A stretch of DNA of 64,000 nucleotides from Rubricella sp038526735 (GTDB lineage Bacteria > Pseudomonadota > Alphaproteobacteria > Rhodobacterales > Rhodobacteraceae), in the NCBI GenBank assembly GCA_038526735.1, contig JBCBGM010000008.1:7081-71080 (forward strand), written 5' to 3'. The notes beneath the pieces are model-generated. The model was not told the DNA's origin. It ran no database searches and saw only the letters and a list, made by a program, of their open reading frames with translations. The translations under genes were made by a program, and so were the position numbers. This document shows, piece by piece, positions 1-8,133 of this stretch (position 1 is its first letter; every line of letters starts with the position of its first letter).

Positions 1-335
1 GCCGCCGCCGCCCGCTTGGCCACCTGCGCATCCAGCGCCGCCGCACCCGCAGTCACTCGATTGCCGTCAATCTCGATCCCATTGAACCCGCGTCCCAGCC
101 GCGCCACGACCCCCGAGATGCCGCCATCGCGAATGATAAGGTTCGACCCAACACCAACCGGAAACACCGGAATGTCCTCCGGGCAGCCCCTCAAAAACGC
201 GCTCAAATCCTCCACATCCGCAGGCTGAAACAGCACCTCCGCCGGGCCACCCACCCGCAGCCATGAGATGCGCGACAGGTCAAACCCGTCCGTCAGCGTG
301 CCCCTCACGACTGGAAGTCTCTCCAAAAGGCTCAT
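1..335 (-). CDS. murB: UDP-N-acetylenolpyruvoylglucosamine reductase, partial (runs off the window edge)
   Basis: Reduces UDP-GlcNAc-enolpyruvate to UDP-MurNAc with NADPH and FAD, the second committed cytoplasmic step of peptidoglycan synthesis. Only the first ~111 codons are in the window; the 3' end lies beyond base 1. Translation from the ATG at 335 gives an N-terminal FAD-binding (PP-loop) domain with GVGSNLIIRDGG at residues 61-72, the diagnostic MurB flavin-binding motif, preceded by WLRVGGPA at 25-32. The ATG overlaps the TGA of the upstream DUF2484 gene by four bases (ATGA), so the two are probably translationally coupled. Its place after murC fits the alphaproteobacterial dcw order. 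Identity is firm; the completeness of the gene cannot be judged here. Confidence 0.93.
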   Translation of the reverse strand, partial: MSLLERLPVVRGTLTDGFDLSRISWLRVGGPAEVLFQPADVEDLSAFLRGCPEDIPVFPVGVGSNLIIRDGGISGVVARLGRGFNGIEIDGNRVTAGAAALDAQVAKRAAA

Positions 336-571
336 CGCACCTGCCTGACAATCCACCGCCACGCAAACCAGACCGGCCAGCGCAGCACACTCATCATCGC
401 GATGAGCACCACACCGGCCCAGAGCGCCCCGTTTTGCCACCACACGCCTAGTAAAATCGGTGCCCCCACTGCCATTAATCCATAGGCTGCCCGCCAGTGG
501 ATGCGGTTTGGCATCAACGCAATCCCCGTCGCCACCACACCCCAAATGCCTGCCAGAACAAGAAAGAGCAT
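332..571 (-). CDS. Small membrane protein of the DUF2484 type in the dcw cluster
   Basis: A 79-residue, very hydrophobic protein starting MLFLVLAG, with roughly three membrane-spanning stretches (residues about 1-20, 25-45 and 48-65) and a short basic tail (RWIVRQVR). It matches what I recall of DUF2484, a small family found between murC and murB in Rhodobacteraceae; no biochemical function is known. A longer reading frame extends upstream into murC, but that extension has no membrane character, and the ATG at 571 sits just after an interspersed repeat, so the short form is preferred. Its stop overlaps the murB start (ATGA). Position suggests a role near cell wall synthesis, which is inference only. 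Confidence 0.72.
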   Translation of the reverse strand: MLFLVLAGIWGVVATGIALMPNRIHWRAAYGLMAVGAPILLGVWWQNGALWAGVVLIAMMSVLRWPVWFAWRWIVRQVR

Positions 572-577
572 CCCGCC

Positions 578-620
578 CCTTTCAATGGTCCACAAATATG
601 CCCGCCGGAGGCGGAACCGG
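578..620. repeat. Interspersed GC-rich repeat (copy 1) between murC and the DUF2484 gene
   Basis: Read on the minus strand this contains CCTCCGGCGGGCATATTT followed by TGTGGACCATTGAA. The same core (GGCATATTT, 3-4 variable bases, GACCATTGAA) occurs at 3127-3162 and 54840-54868. It lies between two genes of one operon and may act as a processing or stabilising element; that role is inference. Confidence 0.6.
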
Positions 621-626
621 GCGCCG

Positions 627-2033
627 TCAGGCGGCCAAAGACCGCGGCAACGCGTGCGCCCATTGCGTGATCGTGCCCGCACCGAGGCACACCACCATAT
701 CACCGGGTTGCGCCACGTCTGCAACCAACCGCGCTAGATCATCGGGGCTTTCAAGCGCGATCGCCCGCCGATGCCCGTGGTCGGCGATACCCGCCACAAG
801 CGTGTCTCGCGTGATGCCCTCAATGGGCGCTTCACCAGCGGCGTATATGTCAGAGATCACGGCGACATCCGCTGCGTTAAAGCAGGTGCAGAATTGCTCA
901 AACAGGCTCTCGACCCGGCTGTAGCGATGCGGTTGGTGCACCGCGATGACCTTGCCCTTGGTGGAGGCGCGGGCGGCTTTCAGCACCGCCTCAATCTCCA
1001 CCGGATGGTGGCCATAGTCGTCGATGATCGTCACACCGTTGACCTCACCCACATGCGTAAAGCGCCGGTTTACACCACCAAACCCGGCCAAGGCGCGGCG
1101 AATATCCCCGTCCGAGAGCCGCAAATCCAACGCCACCGCAATCGCCGCAAGCGCGTTTTGCACGTTGTGATCGCCGGGCATCGGCAGGGTCAGCCCCTCA
1201 ATCCGCCGCTCGCTGTCGCGCGTACGGGCCACGACGTCAAAATGCGCGGTCGTGCCCTCATAGCGCAGGTTCACGCCGCAAACGTCCGCCTGCAGCGAAA
1301 ACCCATAGGTGATGACCCTCTTGTCCCCGATCCGCCCCACAAGGCTCTGGACTTCGAGGTGGTCAATGCAGAGCACCGCAGCGCCGTAAAACGGGATGTT
1401 GGCGACAAAGCTGTCAAAGGCCGCGCGCAAGGTGTCGAAGTCGCCGTAATGGTCCATGTGCTCGGGGTCGATGTTGGTGATGATCCCGATGGTCGCGGGC
1501 AAGCGCAGAAACGAGCCATCGCTTTCATCGGCCTCAACGACCATCCAGTCAGACGCGCCCATCCTCGCATTGGAGCCATAGGCGTGGATGATGCCGCCAT
1601 TGATCACCGTGGGGTCGACGCCGCCTGCATCAAGCACGGCGGCGACCATCGATGTGGTCGTCGTCTTCCCATGCGTGCCTGCGACAGCAACGTTTGATTT
1701 CAGCCGCATCAACTCCGCCAACATCTCCGCCCGCCGCACAATCGGAAGACCCTCAGCGCGCGCCGCGTCCAGCTCAGGGTTGCCCGGTTTGATCGCGCTG
1801 GAGATCACAACGACCTCCGCCCCCGTCAGATTGTCTGCCGTTTGCCCCACAAAGGTGGTCGCCCCAAGCTCGCGCAACCGCTCCAAAATCGGCCCATCTT
1901 TCAGGTCAGACCCCTGCACCTGATAGCCGTGATTGAGCATTACCTCAGCGATCCCAGACATCCCGATCCCGCCAATGCCGACGAAGTGGATAGGGCCTAT
2001 GTCTTGCGGCAGTCGTGTGGGGCGATGGATCAC
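627..2033 (-). CDS. murC: UDP-N-acetylmuramate--L-alanine ligase
   Basis: ATP-dependent ligase that adds L-alanine to UDP-MurNAc, the first amino acid of the peptidoglycan stem peptide, in the cytoplasm. At 468 residues it is full length. The N-terminal nucleotide-binding domain shows HFVGIGGIGMSGIAE (about 16-30), the central ATPase domain has the Mur P-loop GTHGKTTTT at 119-127, and the C-terminal domain carries DDYGHHPVEI. The ATG overlaps the stop of murG by four bases, indicating translational coupling. Order murG-murC-DUF2484-murB matches related genomes. Identity is certain at family level, and the N-terminal motif plus neighbours separate it from Mpl. Confidence 0.97.
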   Translation of the reverse strand: MIHRPTRLPQDIGPIHFVGIGGIGMSGIAEVMLNHGYQVQGSDLKDGPILERLRELGATTFVGQTADNLTGAEVVVISSAIKPGNPELDAARAEGLPIVRRAEMLAELMRLKSNVAVAGTHGKTTTTSMVAAVLDAGGVDPTVINGGIIHAYGSNARMGASDWMVVEADESDGSFLRLPATIGIITNIDPEHMDHYGDFDTLRAAFDSFVANIPFYGAAVLCIDHLEVQSLVGRIGDKRVITYGFSLQADVCGVNLRYEGTTAHFDVVARTRDSERRIEGLTLPMPGDHNVQNALAAIAVALDLRLSDGDIRRALAGFGGVNRRFTHVGEVNGVTIIDDYGHHPVEIEAVLKAARASTKGKVIAVHQPHRYSRVESLFEQFCTCFNAADVAVISDIYAAGEAPIEGITRDTLVAGIADHGHRRAIALESPDDLARLVADVAQPGDMVVCLGAGTITQWAHALPRSLAA

Positions 2034-3124
2034 GGGCGCTCTCCTGAAGATGTGGCCTCTACAAGGTCTGCCAAATGGCGCGCCGCATGCGGGCGCGCGG
2101 CATTGCGGGCGGCGAGAGACATGCGGATCGCAACCTCCGGCTGAGACAGAATTTCGGCGATATGCGGTAACAGCGTGTCTGCCGTCAACTCCGATTGCGC
2201 GATCATCCGCGCCGCACCAGCCTCAACCAAAGGCCGCGCGTTATGGGTTTGATGGTCCCCGGCCGCATGGGCATAGGGGATCAAAATGGACGGGCGCCCA
2301 AGCGCGGTAATCTCCGCCACCGAAGAAGCGCCCGCGCGCGAAATCACCAGATGCGCCTGCGAGAGTCGCTCTGGAATGTCGTCGTAAAACGGGCGCACGT
2401 CGGCGGTGATGTTCAAGCTGGCATAGGCCTGCCGCACCGCGTCTTCATCCTCCGGGCGGGCCTGTTGGGTGATCTCAATGCGCGCACGCAACGCTTCCGG
2501 CAACCGCGCAATCGCCTCCGGCACCACTTGGCTCAAAACCTGCGCGCCTTGACTGCCGCCAAACACAAGCACCCGGACAGGGCCACTTTCGGGATGCGCA
2601 TACCGCGCGCCTGCCCGCGACAGCACCTCCGAGCGCACCGGGTTGCCGAGATGGCGCGCATTGCTCCCCGCCCCCGAGGTCGGCCAAACGCCACAGGCGA
2701 CCACATCCACGCGGTTCGCAAAGAACCGGTTCACCCGGCCCATCACGCCGTTTTGCTCATGAATGATGCGCGGGCTCTTCAGCAGCATCGCCGCCAGCAT
2801 CGCCGGGATCGCCGGGTAGCCGCCAAACCCCGCCACACAGGCCGGGCGCGCGCGGCGCATCTGGCGCAAGGTGCTCAGCACCCCCAGACCAATCACAAAC
2901 GGCGCGGTCAGCTTTCCAAGCACGCCACCCCGCGCGAATGTGGCAGATCGCACAACCCGCCGTTCCACCGCCTCTGGAAACCCGCCCGCGTAGCGCGCAC
3001 CGCGCGCATCAGTCGAGAGCACCACGCGCCAGCCGCGCCCTAGCATTTCTTCCGCCAGCGCTTGCGCGGGGAACATGTGCCCCCCCGTGCCGCCCGCTGC
3101 GATCACCAAAAGCGGGGCGCTCAT
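2030..3124 (-). CDS. murG: Undecaprenyldiphospho-muramoylpentapeptide GlcNAc transferase
   Basis: Transfers GlcNAc from UDP-GlcNAc to lipid I to make lipid II on the inner face of the cytoplasmic membrane. The 364-residue protein has the expected two-domain GT-B layout: the glycine-rich loop GGTGGHMFPA at 11-20, a second glycine-rich stretch (VFGGSQGAQ) in the linker, and the donor-binding motif SRAGASSVAEI in the C-terminal half. It follows ftsW after a 49-base gap that holds an interspersed repeat, and overlaps murC by four bases. The start at 3124 leaves the glycine-rich loop at the usual distance from the N-terminus. Confidence 0.97.
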   Translation of the reverse strand: MSAPLLVIAAGGTGGHMFPAQALAEEMLGRGWRVVLSTDARGARYAGGFPEAVERRVVRSATFARGGVLGKLTAPFVIGLGVLSTLRQMRRARPACVAGFGGYPAIPAMLAAMLLKSPRIIHEQNGVMGRVNRFFANRVDVVACGVWPTSGAGSNARHLGNPVRSEVLSRAGARYAHPESGPVRVLVFGGSQGAQVLSQVVPEAIARLPEALRARIEITQQARPEDEDAVRQAYASLNITADVRPFYDDIPERLSQAHLVISRAGASSVAEITALGRPSILIPYAHAAGDHQTHNARPLVEAGAARMIAQSELTADTLLPHIAEILSQPEVAIRMSLAARNAARPHAARHLADLVEATSSGERP

Positions 3125-3126
3125 GC

Positions 3127-3162
3127 TTCAATGGTCCCAAAATATGCCCGCCGGAGGCGGCC
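3127..3162. repeat. Interspersed GC-rich repeat (copy 2) between ftsW and murG
   Basis: The plus strand reads TTCAATGGTCCCAAAATATG then CCCGCCGGAGGCGG, nearly identical to 578-620. The minus strand carries the shared core GGCATATTT followed by GGGACCATTGAA, ending a few bases from the murG start. As with copy 1 it lies inside the dcw operon. Confidence 0.62.
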
Positions 3163-3173
3163 GTCCGCGCGGC

Positions 3174-4343
3174 TCATCTGGCATTCCCTGCAAAAAACGC
3201 ATCTTCCAAATCGTCCGTGGGGCGGGTGCGCGTGAGCGCAAAGAGAATGCCCAACGTGATCCCGATCGCGAGCACCGAGCTTCCGCCGTAAGAAACGAAC
3301 GGCAGCGTCATCCCCTTCTCTGGCAAGAGCCGCGCAGAGACGCCGATGTTGATGAAGGCTTGCACGGCCACAAGCGTCACCAGTCCAGCGCCTGCGATGC
3401 GAATGAAGGGGTCTTTCTCCCGCCGCAGCCGCCAAAGGGCACGCACTGCGATGGTCGCGAACAGGGCCACGACGATCAGAACCATCACGAGCCCGTATTC
3501 CTCTGCCGCCACCGCAATGATATAGTCCGTGTGTGCGTCCGGCAGCCGCCATTTGATCTGGCCTTCGCCCAGACCCACTCCAAACAACCCGCCTTCCCGG
3601 ATCGCGGCCTGCGCAAATCCGATCTGGCTGAGCGGATCAATCGCCGGGCTCAAAAACCCATCGATCCGCCGCGCCACATGCTCAGACGAGTTGTAGGCCA
3701 GAACCGCGGCGCTTAGCACAATCCCGCCCAACCCCAGCAGGATGAACATCGGCGCACCAGCGACGAACATCATCACCGCCCAAGCAGAGAGAATAAGCGT
3801 CGCCTGCCCAAAATCGGGCTGCATCGCGAGCATGAAAATCAAAACACCCGCTGTGATCGTCGCCAGAATACGGCCCGGAGGCCCTCCGCGTTCATAACTG
3901 CCAGCCATCATCCAAGCCGCCACGGCGACAAAGCCGGGCTTGAGAAACTCTGAAGGCTGCACCGACATGAACCCGAGCGAATACCACCGCACAGCACCCT
4001 TGCCGAAATCGGTTCCGAATGCGGGCAACAGGGCCACGGCGATGAACGCGCCCAAGAAGCCCAGCACGGCGCAGCGGCGCACCCAGACCATGGGCATGGC
4101 GGAAATCGTGAGCATGACTATCAGCGCCAGCATCCCAAACGCCGCTTGCCGCGTTACGTAATAAAACGGGCCCAGTCCATTGCGCTCTGCCAGGGGTGGA
4201 GAGGCGGCCTGCCCCAGCAAAAGCCCCAGCAAAAACAAGATCGCGACCAGCGAGAGGCTGGTCTTATCGACCGTGCGCCACCAACGCGGAAACCAATGCT
4301 CCAGCTCCGCCCGAGGCGCAGCTGCTACGTTCATATGTGTCAT
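3174..4343 (-). CDS. ftsW: Septal SEDS-family peptidoglycan glycosyltransferase
   Basis: Polytopic membrane protein of the SEDS family that polymerises lipid II glycan chains at the division septum together with FtsI. The 389-residue sequence has about ten hydrophobic segments, a cytoplasmic N-terminus (to about residue 25), the SEDS motif KGAVRWYSLG, and a C-terminal region with LLPEKGMTLPFVSYGGSS typical of FtsW/RodA. Adjacency to murG and the dcw context favour FtsW over RodA. Two possible ATG starts lie three codons apart (4343 and 4334). It begins a sub-cluster after a ~100-base gap from the methyltransferase gene; that gap shows no clear promoter. Confidence 0.96.
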   Translation of the reverse strand: MTHMNVAAAPRAELEHWFPRWWRTVDKTSLSLVAILFLLGLLLGQAASPPLAERNGLGPFYYVTRQAAFGMLALIVMLTISAMPMVWVRRCAVLGFLGAFIAVALLPAFGTDFGKGAVRWYSLGFMSVQPSEFLKPGFVAVAAWMMAGSYERGGPPGRILATITAGVLIFMLAMQPDFGQATLILSAWAVMMFVAGAPMFILLGLGGIVLSAAVLAYNSSEHVARRIDGFLSPAIDPLSQIGFAQAAIREGGLFGVGLGEGQIKWRLPDAHTDYIIAVAAEEYGLVMVLIVVALFATIAVRALWRLRREKDPFIRIAGAGLVTLVAVQAFINIGVSARLLPEKGMTLPFVSYGGSSVLAIGITLGILFALTRTRPTDDLEDAFFAGNAR

Positions 4344-4443
4344 GTGAGCTGCTCGCCCGTATGATTTTGCCTCTGCGGTTCAGCCCTCGTTTGGATCGGG
4401 GCGGATACCACGTGAGAACGATACCCCTACTCGCGCCGCAAAT

Positions 4444-5046
4444 CTACGCTTTCTGTGCGAGCATCACTGTATGCCCATGGGCCTTCGGGTCTTCGGCTAT
4501 AAAGCCACGCAGTTGTAGTTCGTGCTCGGCGAGGATGGCGACATATTCGGATGGGTCGAGGGAGGCGTGATAAACGTGTTCAGTGCCGACGGTTCCCACG
4601 CGCTCTCCAGCTTCGGGGCCGCAGGTGAAAAGCAGTGCGCCGCCGGGGCGAAGGTGGTCGCAGACGCGGCTCAGGGTCTGGCGTTGCGCATCGGGCGTCA
4701 GGTGAAAGAACGAGTCCCACATCACGACGCCATCAAACGCTTGGTGAAGCGAAAGTGTGCGCATATCCGCTTGGATCGCAGTCACCTGAGGCAACCGCTC
4801 ACGGAGCAGACTTAGCATGGCAGAGGACTGATCGACCCCCGTCACCTCAAACCCCCGCGCGACCAACCAAGCAGCAATCGGCTCTCCGCCGCCACACCCG
4901 AGGTCGAGCACATGCGCATCGGATGCCAATAAGGCCGCAAACCGCTCAAGCCATGGCCCCTCTACCCCCTCGCGGAGGCGAAACTGGTCCCACGCCGCCG
5001 CCTGCCGCTCATAGACCCCAGCGATATCCTCTGGTCCGCCGCTCAT
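4444..5046 (-). CDS. SAM-dependent class I methyltransferase
   Basis: A 200-residue methyltransferase of the Methyltransf_11/25 type. Motif I, VLDLGCGGGEP, is at 46-56; an acidic residue at the end of strand 2 follows (GVDQSSAML), and motif II-like IQADMRTL comes after. The substrate is unknown; the small size and lack of extra domains suit a small molecule rather than rRNA. The ATG overlaps the stop of the upstream GNAT gene by four bases, and that gene overlaps murD, so the three are translationally coupled. It is an accessory gene lodged in the dcw cluster between murD and ftsW, and nothing in the sequence ties it to cell wall metabolism. Confidence 0.88.
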   Translation of the reverse strand: MSGGPEDIAGVYERQAAAWDQFRLREGVEGPWLERFAALLASDAHVLDLGCGGGEPIAAWLVARGFEVTGVDQSSAMLSLLRERLPQVTAIQADMRTLSLHQAFDGVVMWDSFFHLTPDAQRQTLSRVCDHLRPGGALLFTCGPEAGERVGTVGTEHVYHASLDPSEYVAILAEHELQLRGFIAEDPKAHGHTVMLAQKA

Positions 5047-5549
5047 CCGCTGATCCGTTTATGCAGATAGGTGAGGAACGGGGCGAAATGCCGTGGGTTG
5101 GCGTTGCCCTCGTAGCGCGCGATCTCTGTGAAACCGGCACGCGCGTAGAGCGAAAGCATATTGGTGTTGCCGTACACCGTATCGGCATAGAGGTCGGTTA
5201 GCCCCATCTCGGCAGCAAGCTTAAAGCGCGCCGCCATGAGGGCAGAGCCCACCCCCTGCCCTTGTGCCTCTGGCCGCACATACATCCGTTTCAACTCGCC
5301 CGCTGTCGGGCTGATCTTGCGCAGGCATCCGGTACCCACACAGTGTGCGCCGCTCCATGCCATAAATGTCTGCCCTTTGGGCGGCGTGGCGTTTGGCAGG
5401 TCATCGAGGGATTTCTGAACCATCTCGTGGGGGTCAAGCCGCTCCCCACCGACCGACACAAACCGTGCGACGATGCCCTCAAAATAGGGCAGCAACAGTT
5501 CCGACATCACGGCACGGTCGCCCTCTTCAAAGGGGCGCAAGGTAGTCAT
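5043..5549 (-). CDS. GNAT-family N-acetyltransferase
   Basis: Transfers an acetyl group from acetyl-CoA to an unknown amine. The 168-residue protein has the GNAT core with motif A VRPEAQGQGVGSALM at 91-105 (acetyl-CoA pyrophosphate loop Q/R-x2-G-x-G) followed by the helix MAARFKLAAEMG and the motif B segment LSLYARAGFTEI. It overlaps murD at its start and the methyltransferase gene at its end by four bases each (ATGA), forming a coupled murD-GNAT-methyltransferase unit. The substrate cannot be read from the sequence. Such accessory insertions in dcw clusters are lineage specific. Confidence 0.88.
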   Translation of the reverse strand: MTTLRPFEEGDRAVMSELLLPYFEGIVARFVSVGGERLDPHEMVQKSLDDLPNATPPKGQTFMAWSGAHCVGTGCLRKISPTAGELKRMYVRPEAQGQGVGSALMAARFKLAAEMGLTDLYADTVYGNTNMLSLYARAGFTEIARYEGNANPRHFAPFLTYLHKRISG

Positions 5550-6946
5550 CTCACATGCGCGGCGACCAACGCCTCAAACGCCTCGCCCCGCGACTCAAAA
5601 CTCGGGAATTGGTCAAAGCTGGCGCAGGCGGGCGCTAGGAGCACCGTCTCGCCGGGCTGCGCATCGGCGACGGCTTGTCCGAACGCCGCCTCTAGCGTGC
5701 CTGCCACCGAGTGCGGTTTCTCACCCAGTGTACGCGCAAAAGCCTCCGCCGCGTCACCAATCAAATAGGCCTTCTCCACTCGATCCATCAGCCCCACGAG
5801 CGGCGTAATGCCCCCCTCTTTCGGGACACCCCCTACAATCCAGCGGATTTTGTCGAAAGCCTTGAGCGCCTGTTCGGCGGCATCAGCGTTGGTCGCCTTG
5901 CTGTCGTTCACAAAGCGCACGCCGTCTTTCTCTCCAACGATCTGGCAGCGGTGCCGCAGCCCACCGAAAGAGGCCATCGCCCCCTCGATCTGGCGCGGCC
6001 CGATGCCCAGCGCCCGACAGGCCGCATAGGCATGGCACGCGTTTTGATGGTTGTGCGCGCCCGGCAGACCGGTAAATCCGCGCATATCAAACGAGGTCAT
6101 CTGCCGCCCGCGCCGCCACTCGGTCAGCCAGCCTTTGCGGGCAAACACGTGCCATCCATCGCCCGTCAGTTTGGTGTTGGAGACGCGGATGACCGGATCG
6201 CCATCACTCTCACGCTCGCGCATCTGCGCGGCCAGAAACCGCCCCTCCAGCTGATCAACGCCAATAATCGCGCGTTCCGGCCCGCCCTCGGCAAAGAGCC
6301 TGCGCTTCGCTGCAAAGTAGCCGCCCATTCCGCCGTGCCGGTCGAGGTGATCGGGGGAGAGGTTTGTAAACACCGCCACATCCGGCGCCAGCGCGCGGGC
6401 CAGTTCGATTTGGTAAGACGACAGCTCAAGCACGATCACATCGCCATCCTCACCCGGCTCCAGATCAAGCACCCCGCGCCCGATGTTGCCGCCCATCTGC
6501 GTGGGTCGGCCAATCTCTGCGAGCATATGGTGGATCAGGGCGGTCGTGGTGGATTTTCCGTTCGACCCCGTCACGCAAATCACGCGCGGGGGTGTGTCCA
6601 TCTCCCCCCACTCGGGCGTCGCAAACGACCGAAAGAATAGCCCCACGTCGTTGTCGAGCACCGCGCCATGCGCTTGCGCGGCGAGCACCGCCTTGTGCGG
6701 CTGCGGATAGAGATGCGGGATGCCCGGCGAGACGATCAGCGCCGCGATGCCATCCCAGGGCTTGTCGCGGGTCAGGTCCTCCACGGCAAAACCCTCGGCC
6801 TCCGCCGCAGCGCGTGCAGCCTCGCCGTCATCCCAGCAAATGGGCGTTGCACCCCCCGCCTCCAGCGCACGCGCCGCCGCGAGCCCCGAGCGGCCCAGCC
6901 CCAGCACACCAACCTTGCGGCCCTGATATCCTCTCACCGGGATCAT
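5546..6946 (-). CDS. murD: UDP-N-acetylmuramoyl-L-alanine--D-glutamate ligase
   Basis: Adds D-glutamate to UDP-MurNAc-L-Ala using ATP. Starting at the ATG at 6946 (MIPVRGYQGRKV) the protein has 466 residues: an N-terminal domain with VLGLGRSGLAAA at about 14-25, the Mur ATPase loop GSNGKSTTT at 127-135, and a C-terminal domain with NDSKATNADA, the MurD form of the conserved ligase motif. An upstream start at 7003 would overlap the preceding SDR gene and adds a non-conserved 19-residue stretch, so the shorter form is chosen. An 8-base gap separates it from the SDR gene and it overlaps the GNAT gene downstream. Confidence 0.96.
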   Translation of the reverse strand: MIPVRGYQGRKVGVLGLGRSGLAAARALEAGGATPICWDDGEAARAAAEAEGFAVEDLTRDKPWDGIAALIVSPGIPHLYPQPHKAVLAAQAHGAVLDNDVGLFFRSFATPEWGEMDTPPRVICVTGSNGKSTTTALIHHMLAEIGRPTQMGGNIGRGVLDLEPGEDGDVIVLELSSYQIELARALAPDVAVFTNLSPDHLDRHGGMGGYFAAKRRLFAEGGPERAIIGVDQLEGRFLAAQMRERESDGDPVIRVSNTKLTGDGWHVFARKGWLTEWRRGRQMTSFDMRGFTGLPGAHNHQNACHAYAACRALGIGPRQIEGAMASFGGLRHRCQIVGEKDGVRFVNDSKATNADAAEQALKAFDKIRWIVGGVPKEGGITPLVGLMDRVEKAYLIGDAAEAFARTLGEKPHSVAGTLEAAFGQAVADAQPGETVLLAPACASFDQFPSFESRGEAFEALVAAHVR

Positions 6947-6953
6947 CGCGCGC

Positions 6954-7598
6954 TCACCATTCAATCGGTGCGCGGCGGCGGAAGAAGCCGCCCGTGGGCC
7001 CATCCTCAGGCAAGGTGGCGAGCCAAATCGCGGTGTCGGCGCCCTCTTCGGGCGTGCGCGGGGCCGAGGCGCCTCCCATCCGCGTGCGCACCCAACCGGG
7101 GCACATCGCGTTGACCTTCACACCGGGCGGAAGGTCCCTCGGCAACGCCTTCGTCAGCGCATTGAGCGAGGCTTTCGCCACGCCATAGGCATGCGGCCCA
7201 CCCAGCCCTTCGGCAAAACTGCCCCAACCGGAAGAGACATTGACGATCCGCCCCCAGCCTGCCTCGCGCATATGCGGCAGGGCGGTCGCGATGAGGTAGA
7301 AGGGGCCGTGCACCATCACCTCCATATGCTCCTCAAACCCCTCGGGGTCAGCAAGCATCGAGCCCTCCCCGAGCACCCCGGCATTGTTCACGAGGATATC
7401 GACGCCCTGTGCGGCGCAGAAGCTTTCGGGGTTCTGCAAATCACACCAAACAGCCTCCGCCCCGATCTTTTCGGCAATAGGCGCCGCGGCCTCAACATCC
7501 CGGGCACCCATGCGCACACGGATGCCCTGCGCCACAAGCCCCTCACAAATCGCGAGGCCGATGCCGCGGTTTCCGCCAGTGACGAGTGCTGTTTTCAT
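6954..7598 (-). CDS. Short-chain dehydrogenase/reductase (SDR)
   Basis: NAD(P)-dependent oxidoreductase of the classical SDR family, 214 residues. The cofactor loop TGGNRGIG is at 7-14, the NNAG motif at 71-74, and the catalytic residues appear as Ser122/123 (NVSSGWG), Tyr138 and Lys142 (YGVAK). It resembles carbonyl-reductase-like SDRs whose substrate cannot be inferred. It lies between a small ATPase gene and murD inside the dcw cluster, on the same strand with short gaps, so it is probably co-transcribed with them. No link to peptidoglycan synthesis is visible. Confidence 0.92.
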   Translation of the reverse strand: MKTALVTGGNRGIGLAICEGLVAQGIRVRMGARDVEAAAPIAEKIGAEAVWCDLQNPESFCAAQGVDILVNNAGVLGEGSMLADPEGFEEHMEVMVHGPFYLIATALPHMREAGWGRIVNVSSGWGSFAEGLGGPHAYGVAKASLNALTKALPRDLPPGVKVNAMCPGWVRTRMGGASAPRTPEEGADTAIWLATLPEDGPTGGFFRRRAPIEW

Positions 7599-7625
7599 GG
7601 TGTCAAAGCCCCGCTCCTGCGCTCA

Positions 7626-8129
7626 TCAGCTCACTCGCTCCACGCGGTCTAGCAACCACTGCACCCGTGCGTCGAGCGGTAGTTTAGGCAGCACTAACAC
7701 CTCATAGCCGCGTACCAGATAGCCCTGCCATAGCCTGTCTGCCTCTGCCACCGCATCCTCAAAGCCATGGGCACGCTCCGCGTCCTTAACATAGATCTCG
7801 GGCCAAGGCGGGGCGAAGAAAACCTCTCTGGCGTACGGCAATTGCACCTCGGGGACCCGCTCCCCCAGATGCTTCAACGCTTCCTCAGCATCAATACGAC
7901 TGCGATCAAGGAACACAGTGGTTGTCAGCGCTTTCAAGCCACGCAGATCCGCATCAGCATAAGCGATACACGCATGTGCAAAGCGCACTGGTTCTTGTTG
8001 TGGATCGATCCCTGACCGCACCACCCGACGCCCCGGTTCCGGAAGTGTGGCATAGCCCAGCGCGCTCAGCTCTGCGATCAAGGTGGACTTGCCGCCGCCA
8101 GAGCATCCGGAAACGACAAAAAGAGTCAC
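7626..8129 (-). CDS. Predicted P-loop ATPase (AAA_28 type)
   Basis: A 167-residue single-domain NTPase. The Walker A loop GCSGGGKST is at 8-16, directly after the first strand; an EPGRRVVR segment (31-38) and a VFLDRSRID segment near the middle resemble AAA_28 / Ttd14-like kinases and ATPases. Homologues are often annotated only as ATPase. It begins four bases after the mraY stop in the direction of transcription and ends 27 bases before the SDR gene, so it is part of the accessory insertion in the dcw cluster. Target or substrate is unknown; a small-molecule kinase is possible. Confidence 0.85.
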   Translation of the reverse strand: MTLFVVSGCSGGGKSTLIAELSALGYATLPEPGRRVVRSGIDPQQEPVRFAHACIAYADADLRGLKALTTTVFLDRSRIDAEEALKHLGERVPEVQLPYAREVFFAPPWPEIYVKDAERAHGFEDAVAEADRLWQGYLVRGYEVLVLPKLPLDARVQWLLDRVERVS

Positions 8130-8133
8130 ACCC

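Noticed and set aside
771..1697. Long plus-strand frame opposite murC
   Set aside because: Its translation is low-complexity His/Arg/Asp-rich and has no family motif; murC on the minus strand is unambiguous. It is a high-GC shadow frame.
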